Shown here: positions 1 through 10,612 of the stretch, in pieces
Layout of the letters: every line of letters starts with the position of its first letter
Position numbering within the stretch: the stretch's first letter is position 1
Assembly: GCA_964058805.1 (NCBI GenBank)
Contig: CAXKVV010001927.1
Location: 1 to 33,135 of the forward strand
Direction of reading: 5' to 3'
Source: Schoenoplectus triqueter
Lineage: Eukaryota > Streptophyta > Magnoliopsida > Poales > Cyperaceae
DNA length: 33,135 nucleotides
Notes under the pieces: generated by a model
Database searches by the model: none
Seen by the model: the letters and a program-made list of their open reading frames with translations, nothing else
What the model was told of the DNA's origin: nothing
Position numbers and translations under genes: made by a program

Positions 1-53
1 GAATATATTTTATTCATTATCAGTATCTGTTCATTATCAGCAGCAAAAAAACT

Positions 54-2051
54 TGATTTTCATTCCCAAAACTGACAGACATCAGTGAAGACATTGAGTC
101 CACACCAGAAATTGAAAATTTCATACCAGCAAAAATCCATAAATCGAAAATATCTCAAAATAATGACAGATTAACCTCCATAATACTGACAGGCAACAAA
201 AACTATGTTCCCTGGTCTAGATCAGTGTTTATGGCACTTAAAGGCAGAGGGAGATTAGGATTTATCACAGGAACCAAAAAAGAACCAATACCAATAAACC
301 CAGAAAAACCCACCGAAGCGGAATCAGCAAAAAATGAAGAATGGCAAGTAGTGGACTATGCTGTTCTTACCCTGTTACTTAATACACTGGATACACCAGT
401 TCATAGCATGCTCATGTATTGCGAGTCATCAAAAGAGTTGTGGGATACAACCAAGAGGAGATACGGCAAACAAAAAAATTTTGCACACATTTTCAGTCTC
501 AAGCAAGAAATTGCACAAATTAAACAAGGCAGCAAAAGCAACTCAGAACTTGTAATCGAATTATCGTCGAAGTGGGAAGAGCTTCAGATCTACCTCCCAC
601 CGACGACTGACCCGATTGAAGCTCAAAAGAGAATTGAGCAAGACTTAATATTCACTTACTTGGAGGCATTAGATTCGAGTTATGAGGCAGCAATATCTCA
701 AATATTACTCTCAACAGAAATACCAAGCTTTGACGATGTCATAGCAATCATTGATCAAGAAGAAACCAGGCGCACTCTTATGAGCTCTCAAGTGCCGGAA
801 TCAACAGAGAACGAGTCATTTCAAGCTCAACAAATAAATCCTAATTTCACAAACCCTAGCTTTCGAGACTCGGTACGGCAGAGGGGCGACCCAAGCACTG
901 AACGGTGCGATCACCGCAATAGAGCAGGTCACAGCCGGGACAGGTGCTGGATCATGCACCCTCATCTCCGGCCAAACAGAGAAAACCGCGACAAAGGGGG
1001 CATATGGAACAATATGCGTAAAGGGGAGAAAGGCAAAGAGGCGAATTTGGGGGAGGCAAACGCAAGAGGGACAGACACCTCTTCTATTTCCCATGCGGAA
1101 GTGAGCAAGGGATCATCTGAGGCGTCACCTGTGCAGCTAGCACGCCTGCTGACTCAGTTATTAATGGAAAAGCAAAACCAAGATTTTGTATTATCTAAAT
1201 CTAATCCTTTAGATTTTAATTCACCTCTTATTAATTCTGCATCTAACCAAAGGCTCTGTAATTTTTGTCAAAATAAAAATAATTGGGTTATTGACTCGGG
1301 TGCAACGGATCATATGACATGGGATAAAAATATATTGAAAGATTATCAAAACTCAAAAGAATTTCAACATGTGACTATTGCTAATGGAAATAAGGTTCAA
1401 ATTTATGGGAAATGCTCACAAATACTTTCTAAGAATGTAAATAATATATTATGTTTACCCAATTTTAAATCAAATTTATTATCTATTAGTAAACTAACCC
1501 AAGATTTAAATTGTAACGTTATTTTCTCACGAAACAAAGTTATGTTTCAGGACCGAATATCAGGGAAGAAGATTGGTGAGGAATATTTGAAAAATGGATT
1601 GTATTATCTTGACAATAGCTCAAATAGTTGTTTTGTTTTGTCAAGTATATTACCCCGAGACAAATTGCTACATCGAAGATTCGGACACCCATCCGATCAA
1701 GTTTTAAACAAATTATTTTGTTATAATTTAGATTCTAGTGATTGTGATATTTGTAAATTCGCAAAACAAACTAGATTATCTTTCCCTTTATCTACTAGTG
1801 TATCGGAAAAATGTTTTGATTTAATTCACTCCAATGTTTGGGGTCTGGCACCGATTGACTCTTATAATCACTTTAAATATTATGTTACATTCGTTGACGA
1901 TTATTCTCGTACTACTTGGGTATATCTTTTAAAGGTAAAAAGTGATGTTTTTCTATATTTTCAAGAGTTCTATATTTTTGTTGAAAATCAATATAATGCT
2001 AAAATAAAGACTTTTAGCTCCGATAATGGTACAGAGTATGTAAATAAATAG
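54..2051 (+). pseudogene. Copia gag-protease-integrase remnant
   Basis: The open frame runs from just after a stop near position 54 to a TAG at 2049-2051. No ATG precedes the conserved gag segment (NYVPWSRSVFMALKGRG near 200-250), so the original start is lost or lies outside. Numbering from the GTG at 225, the nucleocapsid CCHC knuckle is at residues 228-241, but its second cysteine is arginine (codon 915-917, CGC). The protease signature DSGATDHM starts at D357 (1293). The integrase zinc-binding region follows (HRRFGHPS, then CDIC). The first catalytic Asp of the integrase DDE triad is replaced by Asn (HSNVWG, codon 1833-1835), while the second (SSDNGTEY) remains. The frame then ends inside the integrase core. 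Confidence 0.9.
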
Positions 2052-3016
2052 ATTTTTTTAAGCAAAAAGGCATTTTACATCAAACAACATGTGTTAATAC
2101 ATCTCAACAAAATAGAATTTCTGAAAGAAAAAATAGACATCTTCTTGAAGTTACTAGGGCAATTCTATTTTAAAATAACGTTCCAAATATTTTTTGGTCG
2201 GATGTCGTGTTAACCGCAACATACCTCATCAATAGATTACCAAGTTCCAAGTTAAATAATATGAGTCATTTAGAGATTCTTAAGGGCCGAAAAATAGACT
2301 TAGATCATATTCGAGTCTTTGGATGTACTAGCTTCGTACACGTTAAAAGAAATAATAAGCTCGATAAAAATTAAATTAAAATAATATTCTTAGGATATTC
2401 CACCGAAAAAAAGGATACAAGTGTTATGATCCGAAAAATTAAAAAGTATATTTTTCAAGAGATGTATCATTTTTTGAACATCAACCATACTATCAAATGG
2501 ATGGTCAAGACAAAAGTCCATCGAACATACAAAATCAATATAGTTTGTTATTTCCAAATGTGTTCATTTTTCCGCTAGAAAAAAGACAAGTACATGAAGG
2601 ACAAATGAAAGGAGAACATGTTAACGAAATAAGTGCAACTCGAGAAGAAGGCACAACTTCTTCAAGGGGAGAAATTGAAGAAAATGAATCAAGCGAGGAA
2701 GAAAATGAATCAAGCGAGGACGCAACTCAAGAGGATAATTAGAGGAGATCCACCCGACAAACTCAACCTTCCATTATGCTACGGGATTATGTATCCCATC
2801 AGGTTATGTATCCTATTCAAGATTCTATTTCTTATAATAACATATCACATTAATATCGAGTTTTTTTGTCACAAATCACTAATCAAAGTGAACCAACAAC
2901 GTTTGAAGAAGCCAAAACAAGTTTGGTTTGGTGTAAGGCAATGAAGGAGGAGCTTCAAGCCTTAGAAAAAAAATAATACTTGGGAACTCATTCCATTACC
3001 AAAAAATAAAAAACCC
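2052..3016 (+). pseudogene. Broken copia integrase C-terminus and acidic hinge
   Basis: The remaining integrase core is recognisable in pieces, but stops and frameshifts interrupt it, for example in-frame stops near 2172, 2372 and 2440. The segment corresponding to TATYLINRLPSS lies near 2217-2250 and VFGCTSFVHV near 2317-2345. Around 2497-2742 there is a glutamate- and serine-rich stretch, as is usual for the poorly conserved region between integrase and reverse transcriptase in copia elements. It includes an exact 21-bp tandem duplication at 2677-2718 coding for EENESSE twice. An extra A in the A-run near 2970-2977 appears to break the frame just before the reverse transcriptase. Confidence 0.75.
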
Positions 3017-4022
3017 GTGGGATGTAAATGGGTTTATAAAATAAAATATCATTGTGATGAAACGATTGAAAGGTATAAGGCTAGATTGGTTGCCAAAAGA
3101 TTTACTCAAACTTACGGTCTTGACTACGAAGAAACATTTGCTCCCGTAACAAAAATGAATACATTTCGAATTTTACTTTCGATGGCTACTAACTTAGGAT
3201 GGGTTTTATTTCAAATGGATGTAAAAAATATTTTTCTTCAAGGTATATTGGATGAAGAGATTTATATGGTTCCTCCACCCAGTTATAACAATTTATCAAA
3301 TTCATCCCTAGTTTGTAAATTAAAAAAAGATAATTTATGGCTTAAAACAATCACCGAGAGCTTGGTATGCTAAATTAAGTCTTTAACTCTTAAAACTTAA
3401 CTTTGTCAAAAGTAGTGTGGATTCTTCAATGTTCATTAAACATTTTCAAAAAATCACCATTATTGTTCTTGTCTATGTTGATGATATTATTATAACCGAA
3501 AATAAAAATGAGGAAATTGAAAAAGTTAAAAAATATCTAAAAAGGGAATTTGATATCAAAGACCTAGGACAAGTCTCATATTTTCTTGGGATAGAGATTG
3601 CCACTTCAAGTAAAGGTTTATTCTTATCTCAACGAAAATATATTCTTGATTTGCTAAAAGAAACGGGTAAATTAGGAGTAAAACCGGCCGGTACCCCAAT
3701 GAAAACTAATATTAAGCTTGGAACTAATAATGGTGAACCACTACCCGACATAGGACAATACCAACGCTTAGTAGGAAAATTAATTTACCTCACAGTTAAT
3801 AGACCTGATATTGCATTTCCGGTTAGTGTGGTAAGCCAATTTATGCATGCCCCATGCACCGGACACTTGGATGCTATTGATCAGATTCTTAGATATCTCA
3901 AAGGCACGGGTCAAGGAATTTGGATAAAAAAAATGGTACTAATGATGTGTTTGGTTTTTCTGATGCTGATTGGGCCGGAAGCTGTGACGGAAAATCAACC
4001 ACTGATTTTTGTACTTTTGTAG
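3017..4022 (+). pseudogene. Copia reverse transcriptase remnant, frameshifted
   Basis: Two open pieces cover the reverse transcriptase. The first (3017-3373) carries the conserved opening GCKWVYKIKY, then RYKARLVAKRF, DYEETFAPV and the first catalytic region as MDVKNIFLQG. Most copia elements have Ala rather than Ile after VKN. The frame breaks near 3340-3416. The second piece (3417-4022) carries the YVDD catalytic box, followed by FDIKDLGQVSYFLGIEI and YQRLVGKLIYLTVNRPDI. The frame shifts again near 3920-3935 before RNase H. The catalytic aspartates are still visible, but no continuous reverse transcriptase can be made. Confidence 0.92.
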
Positions 4023-4477
4023 GTGGCAACCTTGTTACTTGGAAAAGCAAAAAACAGAATGTGGTGGCAAGGTCAAGTGCAGAAGCTAAATACCGAGCCA
4101 TGGCCTCAACAACAAGTGAACTCATTTGGATCAAGCACCTACTTTGTGACATGAAGATTGAAGTCAAGGGAGCCATGGATATGTATTGTGATAATCAAGC
4201 TGCGCGGCATATCGCTTCAAATCCGGTTTTTCATGAGCGAACGGAACATATTGAAGTGGATTGTCATTTTGTGAGAGAGAAAGTTCAATCGGGAGCAATC
4301 AAGACACCATTTGTTAGGAGTCATGAACAATTAGCGGATATTTTTACAAAGGCTCTTGACAAGTCACAACGGAACATTCTTGGCAAGTTGGGTTCTCTAA
4401 ATTTATACGAATCCAACTTGAGAGGGGGTGTTGAGAAAAAGAGTAGTTTTGGGTCTGTATGGGTCTTAGACCCGTGA
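3920..4477 (+). pseudogene. Copia RNase H remnant
   Basis: This open piece encodes the typical copia RNase H: GFSDADWAG with the first catalytic Asp, KSKKQNVVARSSAEAKYRA with the catalytic Glu, and MYCDNQAA with the next Asp, ending in the conserved tail HEQLADIFTKAL. These core residues are intact. It is one frame away from the preceding reverse transcriptase piece, so it would not be translated as part of a polyprotein. The open frame runs past the purine tract into the LTR, and those last codons are not part of the domain. Confidence 0.92.
4420..4428 (+). other. Polypurine tract
   Basis: The nine-base purine run GAGAGGGGG ends directly at the TGTT that opens the LTR. This is the expected position of the plus-strand primer for reverse transcription in LTR retrotransposons. 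Confidence 0.85.
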
Positions 4478-4718
4478 GGGTATTTTCGTCATTGACCAAT
4501 TATTAGAAAATAAGAGCATCTAAATTGTACAATTAAGTCACTCAATTATTTTCTAGTTTTTTAGCATAAAACAGTGTTATAGTTGGTAACAAAATAGTTA
4601 CCGTTGGAATACTTGTATAGGATTATCAAGTATATAAGTCAGAGGCTATACCATCTGTAAAAATATAACAGATAGCAATAAAGCAATTACATTCACCATC
4701 TCTTTTTCTATAATAACA
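4429..4718 (+). repeat. 3' LTR of the copia element (290 bp)
   Basis: The LTR begins TGTT right after the polypurine tract and ends AACA at 4718, giving the usual TG...CA ends with a 4-bp terminal inversion. It contains its own promoter-like TATATAAG at 4631-4638 and a polyadenylation signal AATAAA at 4677-4682, spaced as in a compact LTR. The 3' end was set from the terminal inversion alone, because no 5' LTR copy is present for comparison; an error of a few bases is possible. Confidence 0.8.
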
Positions 4719-5185
4719 TACCCCCAATGAGCACCTTCAAAATTGCTTTTCCTCTTTTGTTTCCTTCCCTCTCAAGACAGATGACATATAAAAAGCTATG
4801 TGAAAAGCTTTATCTTTGCTTTCCTTCTTTTAAAAAGATGCAATTCAGAAATTAGAGAGAGAAACTAGAGAACCAATAGAGTCCAATTACTTAACAGCCA
4901 GTCATGACTTTTTTTTTATTAATTAGAAATGAAGTACTTGGGGAAAAAAAAAGATTCTCACAGCGTTGCATGTTAAACTTGAACATATATTGTAACTTTT
5001 GTGTTAAAAAAAATACCATCCAATGAAAAATACAAGTTGCCTACCAATACCATCTTCCAAAAAAAAAAAAAATCTAATCCTGTATGAGATACTACGATAG
5101 TGAATCAATCAGTCATGCCGTTCGTTCAGACCCTACATATGTAAACAGATGTATAAAAAATATATTTAAATTTTATCAACAATAA

Positions 5186-5873
5186 GGACACATTCGATAA
5201 GAGTGGATTAGAGAAAAAAGTATGAAATTATATTGAAATAGTAGTTGAATAAAAAAAATTGAATTAAATTATGAAAAAGTGGAATTAAAAAAATATTTAC
5301 AGTTAAATCTTTTTGTGTGTGTAATTGAGTCTCTCTTTATTTCATAGAATGAAATCTTCTCAAATTTATGGGAGGGAGTGCTTTTTTCATGGATCAAAAT
5401 AGTCTCGTTCCTCTCTTTCACTATTCTCATCTTACCGAACATGTTAGGCATTTTCAGCACTAACATATTAGTAGAATTGATTGAATTTTTTTTTATTCTA
5501 ATCGAACAGGACAATAATGAGTTGGAAAAGAGAATATAGAATAGGGTATTTTTTTTTCACTTTTTCAATTCCAATGAGGGGTTGAAATTGAGGAATTGAA
5601 TGAAAACAGAAGAGAGAGTGTGAGACAAAATTCTTTTAACCTTATGTTTTGCTGACGTGGCAACTTTTTTTTTCTCTGAAGTTTTCTTGTGCAAACTGAA
5701 CGCAATTAGGATAGACACGAAAAGTGCACAATTCTTATTTCTATAATTTCATAATTTTCTTATAATTTCACATATTACAGAATAAGCTCATTTGAAATAG
5801 ATGGAAAAAATAGATTAATCTAAATTTTTTATTTCTCTTTTCCGTGTCTATTCCATCCATTGTCAAACGGGCC
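5186..5873. mobile_element. Possible nested or composite MITE(s)
   Basis: Several copies of one imperfect terminal motif occur in both orientations. On the plus strand, TTCGATAAGAGTGGATTAG starts near 5192. Its inverted counterpart ends near 5450, reading TTCGGTAAGATGAGAATAG on the minus strand (14 of 19 matching). A third inverted relative ends near 5873, reading GTTTGACAATGGATGGAATAG-like on the minus strand. The sequence between is AT-rich and non-coding. The pattern suggests a hAT-like MITE, perhaps one inside another. I see no clear target-site duplication, so boundaries and class are tentative. Confidence 0.4.
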
Positions 5874-6374
5874 CGAGTCTTATATTTCATTGAGAACATT
5901 CGTATTGGTGTCGATTGTCAAAATTAAAATTTCATACTACGTCATCAAATTGACAATTTATTTTAAGAGTGATATCTCTGAATATAATAAAATGACACTT
6001 TCATAATTAATATTCTGCTCCTGCGCTGATATAATTTGTCAAATGAACTGTCAAATTTAAACAATTATCTAATTTTATTTAGTCTCTACATCCCTAAAAT
6101 TTAAATAATAATTATTAAATGAGATTTAATATTTAATTTGATAATGAAATGGGGATCATGAAGAATCGGAAAGTAATTGGCGAACCAAAAGAAAGCAAGA
6201 AATTTAAAGGTGATAGCGACTAAGTGCGCGCCGTAGGGTACCTTTGCAAATTGCAAGCCTAGCATTGATGCATATCTTCTCCATTTTGGTGAGACTGGAG
6301 AGGAACTTGTACCGCCACTTAAATAATGAAATTTTGTCCGTTGTGAATTGTGACATGTGATCATGTCAATTTTC

Positions 6375-6428
6375 ATATCATCAGAATAAGTGTTTTTTCT
6401 TTGATGAACTATATCATCAGAATAAGTG
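6375..6428. repeat. 18-bp direct repeat, 36-bp period
   Basis: ATATCATCAGAATAAGTG occurs exactly at 6375-6392 and 6411-6428, separated by 18 bases of unrelated sequence. No gene is nearby. Confidence 0.85.
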
Positions 6429-7732
6429 GCTAAATATGTTTTATGAGTGCAATGGTAGCATGATGGTGTTAACAGATGGCCACATCATGTTTATAATGTT
6501 TTAATTCAGAAAAAAAATTCTCAGTCAATGAGATGATATAACTAGCATAGAATGGTTCGTAATGATTAGCATTAATTAATTATATTATAACTGATATCAT
6601 TAAGTAAATGTAAATTTATCACCCATATATATTCTCCTATAATATTTTAGTGGATATTTTAATTAGCAGCTATTAGCATTCCTCAAAATTGGCGAACTGG
6701 AGAAGAGTGGAGAATTAGGCGTGTAGTGGGACAAATTGTGGGGTGAAATCAAATCAAAAAGTATGATTTAAAGGCAGTCACTTATTACTCCCTTACTTTG
6801 AGTCTCCATCAAACTACACACTTATTGGCCATGGACCAGACCTCAAATCTCAAATGTCAAAAAAAAATAAAAATCATCTTTGCTACAAAGACAAATCAAG
6901 CAAGAACAAAGCCCTTGGGCCTTCCATATTATCTTTATTATTATTTTTTTGATAATTTGTTTGTTTTTTTTTAAATTTCTGCAGTGAAGTGTTATTACAA
7001 GGAATGATGGTATGGTAAATATTTTTTTTTCTGAAGGTTATTTGAATTTTGTTTGAACTGTGAGTATAATAATTAATTCATTTCTCTGAAGTTGTTGTAC
7101 TGGATTTAGATGATAATGGAGCGAAATGCTGGAATGAATGGATAAAATAGAACTTCAATTGTTTTGGGGAATAAATCATCCAGTTATTAGATGAACTTAG
7201 AGTAGTTTTTCTATCCCAATTATTTTAGCATGGAATTTTGAATTCGGAAAAGTAATCAGCAATTCTCAGAATATGTATACATCAATTACCCTTTACTGGT
7301 ACATACATTCAAAACAGAAAACCTCCGTTTGTTACGATAACAAGTAACGAATATGAATATCTGATAACCTTCCTCCATTTGTCATATGATATCTTAGCCT
7401 TATAAACGGAGTCAAAAATAAAAAAATGACTTGTTTTCTCATTGATTATGTAAGCATTGGATCGAGTCATAATATTTAGCTTGTCATGAATGAATGAGAA
7501 TCATGATGTATAATTTCTATCGAATATTGCCCAATTTCATCTCAAAATCGGAAATCAAAATAAATAAAAGGAAATAAAATATATATATATTTTTTGGACA
7601 AGCAACATTTCATCACAATATCTCTATAATTTCATTAAAATGGCAGTCCGTACTGGCTAATAATACATATTACGGTGTAGAATGGTTGTCACTGTCATAA
7701 AATCTCTTGTAACTGCGTCTAAAACCCACCGC

Positions 7733-8080
7733 GGTTTTTAACTTGGCGTGGAAATAACTTACGCGAAGGAATCAGCGTAGATAGCTTCGCTCCACTTCAG
7801 AGGCAAGATCCTTATTAGTAAAAAGACGTGTATTTATTATGTACAGATTGTATAATTTCCATTCTTTGAACTGAGGTCGGTAGTAGGGACGCACTTCTGG
7901 CCCGGTGGTGTGTTTTCAATTTTTCATCTCTTGGTCGGACAAAGCGGAGCGCTTTGTCGTTAACCTCAAGTCTTTTCATACTGGATGCACCCGGTTCACG
8001 ATCTGGGTAACACTTCGGTGCTAAATCTGATAGAGAGGTCCTACATGTCATGATTGAAGTTTCCGTCTTGATTAAAAACC
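7733..8080. repeat. GC-richer block with short inverted ends
   Basis: GGTTTTTAA at 7733-7741 is matched by TTAAAAACC at 8072-8080, and the enclosed 330 bases are visibly GC-richer than the flanks. Inside, a perfect 9-bp inverted repeat (GACAAAGCG, loop GAG, CGCTTTGTC) lies at 7938-7958. No recognisable protein is encoded on either strand. A small non-autonomous transposon or an old transposon fragment are both possible. Confidence 0.35.
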
Positions 8081-8879
8081 GGTAGCAGGCAATCGGTTTA
8101 TAATAGGCGTACTTTTGCCTGAAAAATCAAATCACCATGCGGACCCCACTATGGAGCAAACTAGAATTAGGGTTTTGTTCTTTGCTTTCTTACATCAAAC
8201 CCAAGAAGGTTGTTAATTAATTTTTCAGAACTAAGTCAGTAATTGTATATTTTTAAAATTTAGTTGTACTTGAAAGTTTAAACTTCGACAGTTTCTCATG
8301 CATTTATTAATTATGATAACATTTTTAATACATCACCAGTTGGTGATAACTGTTGTTAAGCAAGTTGCATGAAAATTTTTAAGTGAAGTGAGACATAAAC
8401 ACAGAGTACAATTATTTATAGTTCAATTAAATGGCCCATTTACAAAGGCTCGATTTATTCCTTGGAAATTTGGGTGTCACCGTACTAAGTACTAACCCAA
8501 CTCAATTTCAACTTTCAAGTGTCAAATGGCACAATTCTGAATCAAGAAGTTTGGTAGAGGTGAAGTGAAGTTGACAGAAGACTCTCTTTACAAATTAAGA
8601 AATGAAACAGGGTGAAAGTGCAAAGCCGCAAAGTAACCTTTTGAGTTGCTGTGCTCCAGGTGTATGTAGCCAACCAATCACTCTTCTATTCGTGCCCTCT
8701 AAAAAGTTTCCTAACTACACCTGGTTCCTCGACCTCCTCTCACTGACAGGAGGAATTGACCCCATTGTCCTACCTGTCAGTAAGAGCAGACTTTTCTTTT
8801 TGGCGAAGGTAGGAATTGCTAGTTTCTTCACCCGCCCGGTGGGGGGTTATAGTTTTGTCTCAGGTTGTCTTTTTTCACT

Positions 8880-9064
8880 CCGTCTCTCTCATTCTCATGT
8901 CACTCCCCCTCTGCTCCTACTACTCTCCTCTGTCATCTCCTTTTCGTACCAACTGCTCTCTCCCTCTCCCGCTCCTTCTCAGAGAAAGACAACGATTTCT
9001 TCGTGGCCAAGCGAGGGTTTTTTGCTGAGCGATTTCGCCTTTGAATCAGCTTCTTACTTCGAGT
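8880..9064 (+). other. Probable AGO1 5' untranslated first exon
   Basis: A pyrimidine-rich tract (about 8880-8980), typical of plant transcription start regions, is followed by a purine-containing leader. This ends at a strong donor site, GAGT then GTAAGTTCG, with the intron starting at 9065. The next good acceptor, TTTCCAG ending at 10603, is 9 bases before the AGO1 ATG. The transcription start is not defined by the sequence, so the left edge is approximate. Confidence 0.6.
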
Positions 9065-10603
9065 GTAAGTTCGTCCTTTTTAACTCCAATTTTCTTATTT
9101 TTGGTCGCAGAAATTTCTTTTATCGATTTTGCATTGTTGCCATGAGTTCAAACGTAGGGTCAATTACTTTGGAGACTTTGTTTTTATTTTTTTTTCTTCT
9201 GAAGAAACAATTGAAGATCGTTGGCTACTAGTGGTTTTTGATTTTTTTTGGTGAGTAATTTGGTAGTATATGTTAAAGTCGCTGAACAACCAAATTCCTG
9301 ATATATTTTTGTCTTTTTCTGAGTTAATTGCAAAAGGATCAGAACATCACGGAATTCCTATTTCTTTTGGCCAATTTCTGAGTTAATCAAGCGATAGAGG
9401 CAGAAACCTTATGATAGAGTAATTTTTTTTTGTTTTTTCGTCATGTTGCTTTTTTTTTTCTGTTTCCTTTTTTTTTGTGTCATTTATCAAGAACGTCTAA
9501 GAAGAGGACATGGAATGATGGGATGTTGGTTCTAACTTTTACTTATTTCTTTTTCTTTTTTGGTTAATCATCTCTTTTGGCTTTTGATTTACAAAAAAAG
9601 TTGGTTATGATGAAGTTATTAATTAAAACAATATCAAAATGATATATGCAGATTGGAGAAGTAAATAAAAAATGTTTTGTTACTAATTTTACCATGTGTT
9701 GCTAATGATGCTACTTTGGTACACAGTTTATTAGAGCATCTGCGTCTCTTTGTCAAATTCTAGTTGGCAATTGTCATTTTAATTTCAGAGATGGAGAGAG
9801 TATGCAAAATTAGACAATTGTCAAAAACTGACAATCCATTTAACAAACCACATCAACAACAAAAGAGGAGAGGAAATAAAGTAAAGTCCGCTGAAAAATG
9901 AAAAATATTTACAAGAGTGTCATTGTGACAGTTTCATCTAAAATTCAGGGATATCGTCTTAATAGAAAGACATTGTCAATTGAAGATGTGGCATTATATT
10001 GTCATTTGACAATAGATAGGGACACAGTTGCTCTTACATACTCCCAAGTCCCTTACTGCATGAAATGTTACCAATTCTTCAGAAAAATTGAAAAATCTTC
10101 ATAAATGAACATTTACAACACCATGATTATTATCAGTTACAAGTAGCAAATATGTGATAAAAATGATGATATGACATCTTTATTTTGTCATGCTAGCCAC
10201 AAGTAAGAAGGTCATGTACTGCATAATTAAAGAAAAAAATAGAATGTTCATTGTTTATTATTTATGGGTAACGTTTTGAAATTACAAAATAATATATCCT
10301 TGTTAACTTTGATTGAGTCTCTTTGTAAGTGCTGGCGCTTTCGCTATATATTAGTTAATAATTTGTTTTAATGTTCACAAAATCCTAGTGAACAGTAGAT
10401 ATTGGTTGGTTTAAGTTTATATTAGCTCTCAAGAAAGAAAAACTTTAATGTGCAACCTGTGCTTTTTTTAGTTAATAATCCACAAAATCTGTGTTGTTTA
10501 ATTGAGATGCATCTCTGCCCTATAAGACTCTAAATCTTTTCTTTCTTTATTCCCCTTTTCTTTTTAATGATTTGAATATTATCCATTCATTATCTGTTTC
10601 CAG
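9065..10603 (+). other. Probable 5' UTR intron of AGO1 (1539 bp)
   Basis: The donor is GTAAGT at 9065 and the acceptor is TTTCCAG at 10597-10603. The intervening sequence is very AT-rich with many T-runs, as plant introns are, and holds a 300-bp MITE at 9734-10033. Leader introns of this size in plants often support expression; that is general knowledge and is not shown here. Confidence 0.65.
9734..10033. mobile_element. Tourist-like MITE with TTA target duplication (300 bp)
   Basis: The terminal inverted repeats are GAGCATCTGCGTCTCT at the left (9734) and, read on the minus strand, GAGCAACTGTGTCCCT at the right (ending 10033), with 13 of 16 matching. The element is flanked by TTA on both sides (9731-9733 and 10034-10036), the target preferred by PIF/Harbinger elements and Tourist MITEs. 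The interior is non-coding, AT-rich and partly self-complementary around GACAAT/ATTGTC motifs. It lies in the 5' UTR intron of AGO1. Confidence 0.7.
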
Positions 10604-10612
10604 TCTTGAAGC

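Larger units (their letters stand above)
1..4718 (+). mobile_element. Degenerate Ty1/copia LTR retrotransposon, 5' LTR not in window
   Basis: The order of coding remnants is gag, protease, integrase, reverse transcriptase and RNase H, which is the Ty1/copia order; in Ty3/gypsy elements integrase comes last. A purine-rich tract at 4420-4428 abuts an LTR that starts TGTT and ends AACA at 4718. No matching 5' LTR is visible at the window start, so it lies upstream or has been lost. The coding region is broken by stop codons (first at 2049-2051) and by several frameshifts, so this copy cannot make its own proteins. Because the 5' end is missing, neither insertion age (LTR divergence) nor the target-site duplication can be read here. 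Confidence 0.93.
4719..8600. other. Intergenic region, no gene recognised
   Basis: This is AT-rich DNA between the retrotransposon and the AGO1 5' region. I found no reading frame with recognisable protein similarity and no tRNA or rRNA. It contains MITE-like inverted ends at 5186-5873, an 18-bp direct repeat at 6375-6428 and a GC-richer block with inverted ends at 7733-8080; all are described separately. The last few hundred bases probably hold the AGO1 promoter, but I cannot name individual elements. Confidence 0.6.

Noticed and set aside
1..40. 5' LTR end and primer binding site at the window start
   Set aside because: TTCATTATCAG occurs twice (13-23 and 30-40) and vaguely resembles the initiator-Met tRNA complement, but no LTR end matching the 3' LTR is present.
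816..1094. Minus-strand frame opposite copia gag
   Set aside because: It is a shadow of the gag reading frame, whose motifs are clear on the plus strand.
7815..8051. 78-codon minus-strand frame in the GC-richer island
   Set aside because: No recognisable motif, and it sits within a repeat-like block; composition alone explains its openness.
8602..9231. 209-codon ATG frame upstream of AGO1
   Set aside because: It lies in the pyrimidine-rich promoter and leader region, runs through a strong splice donor at 9065, has low-complexity Ser/Leu/Phe composition and resembles no family.
9121..9700. Many T-runs in the AGO1 leader intron as pol III terminators or retroposon tails
   Set aside because: No target-site duplications or pol III boxes accompany them; T-rich sequence is normal in plant introns.
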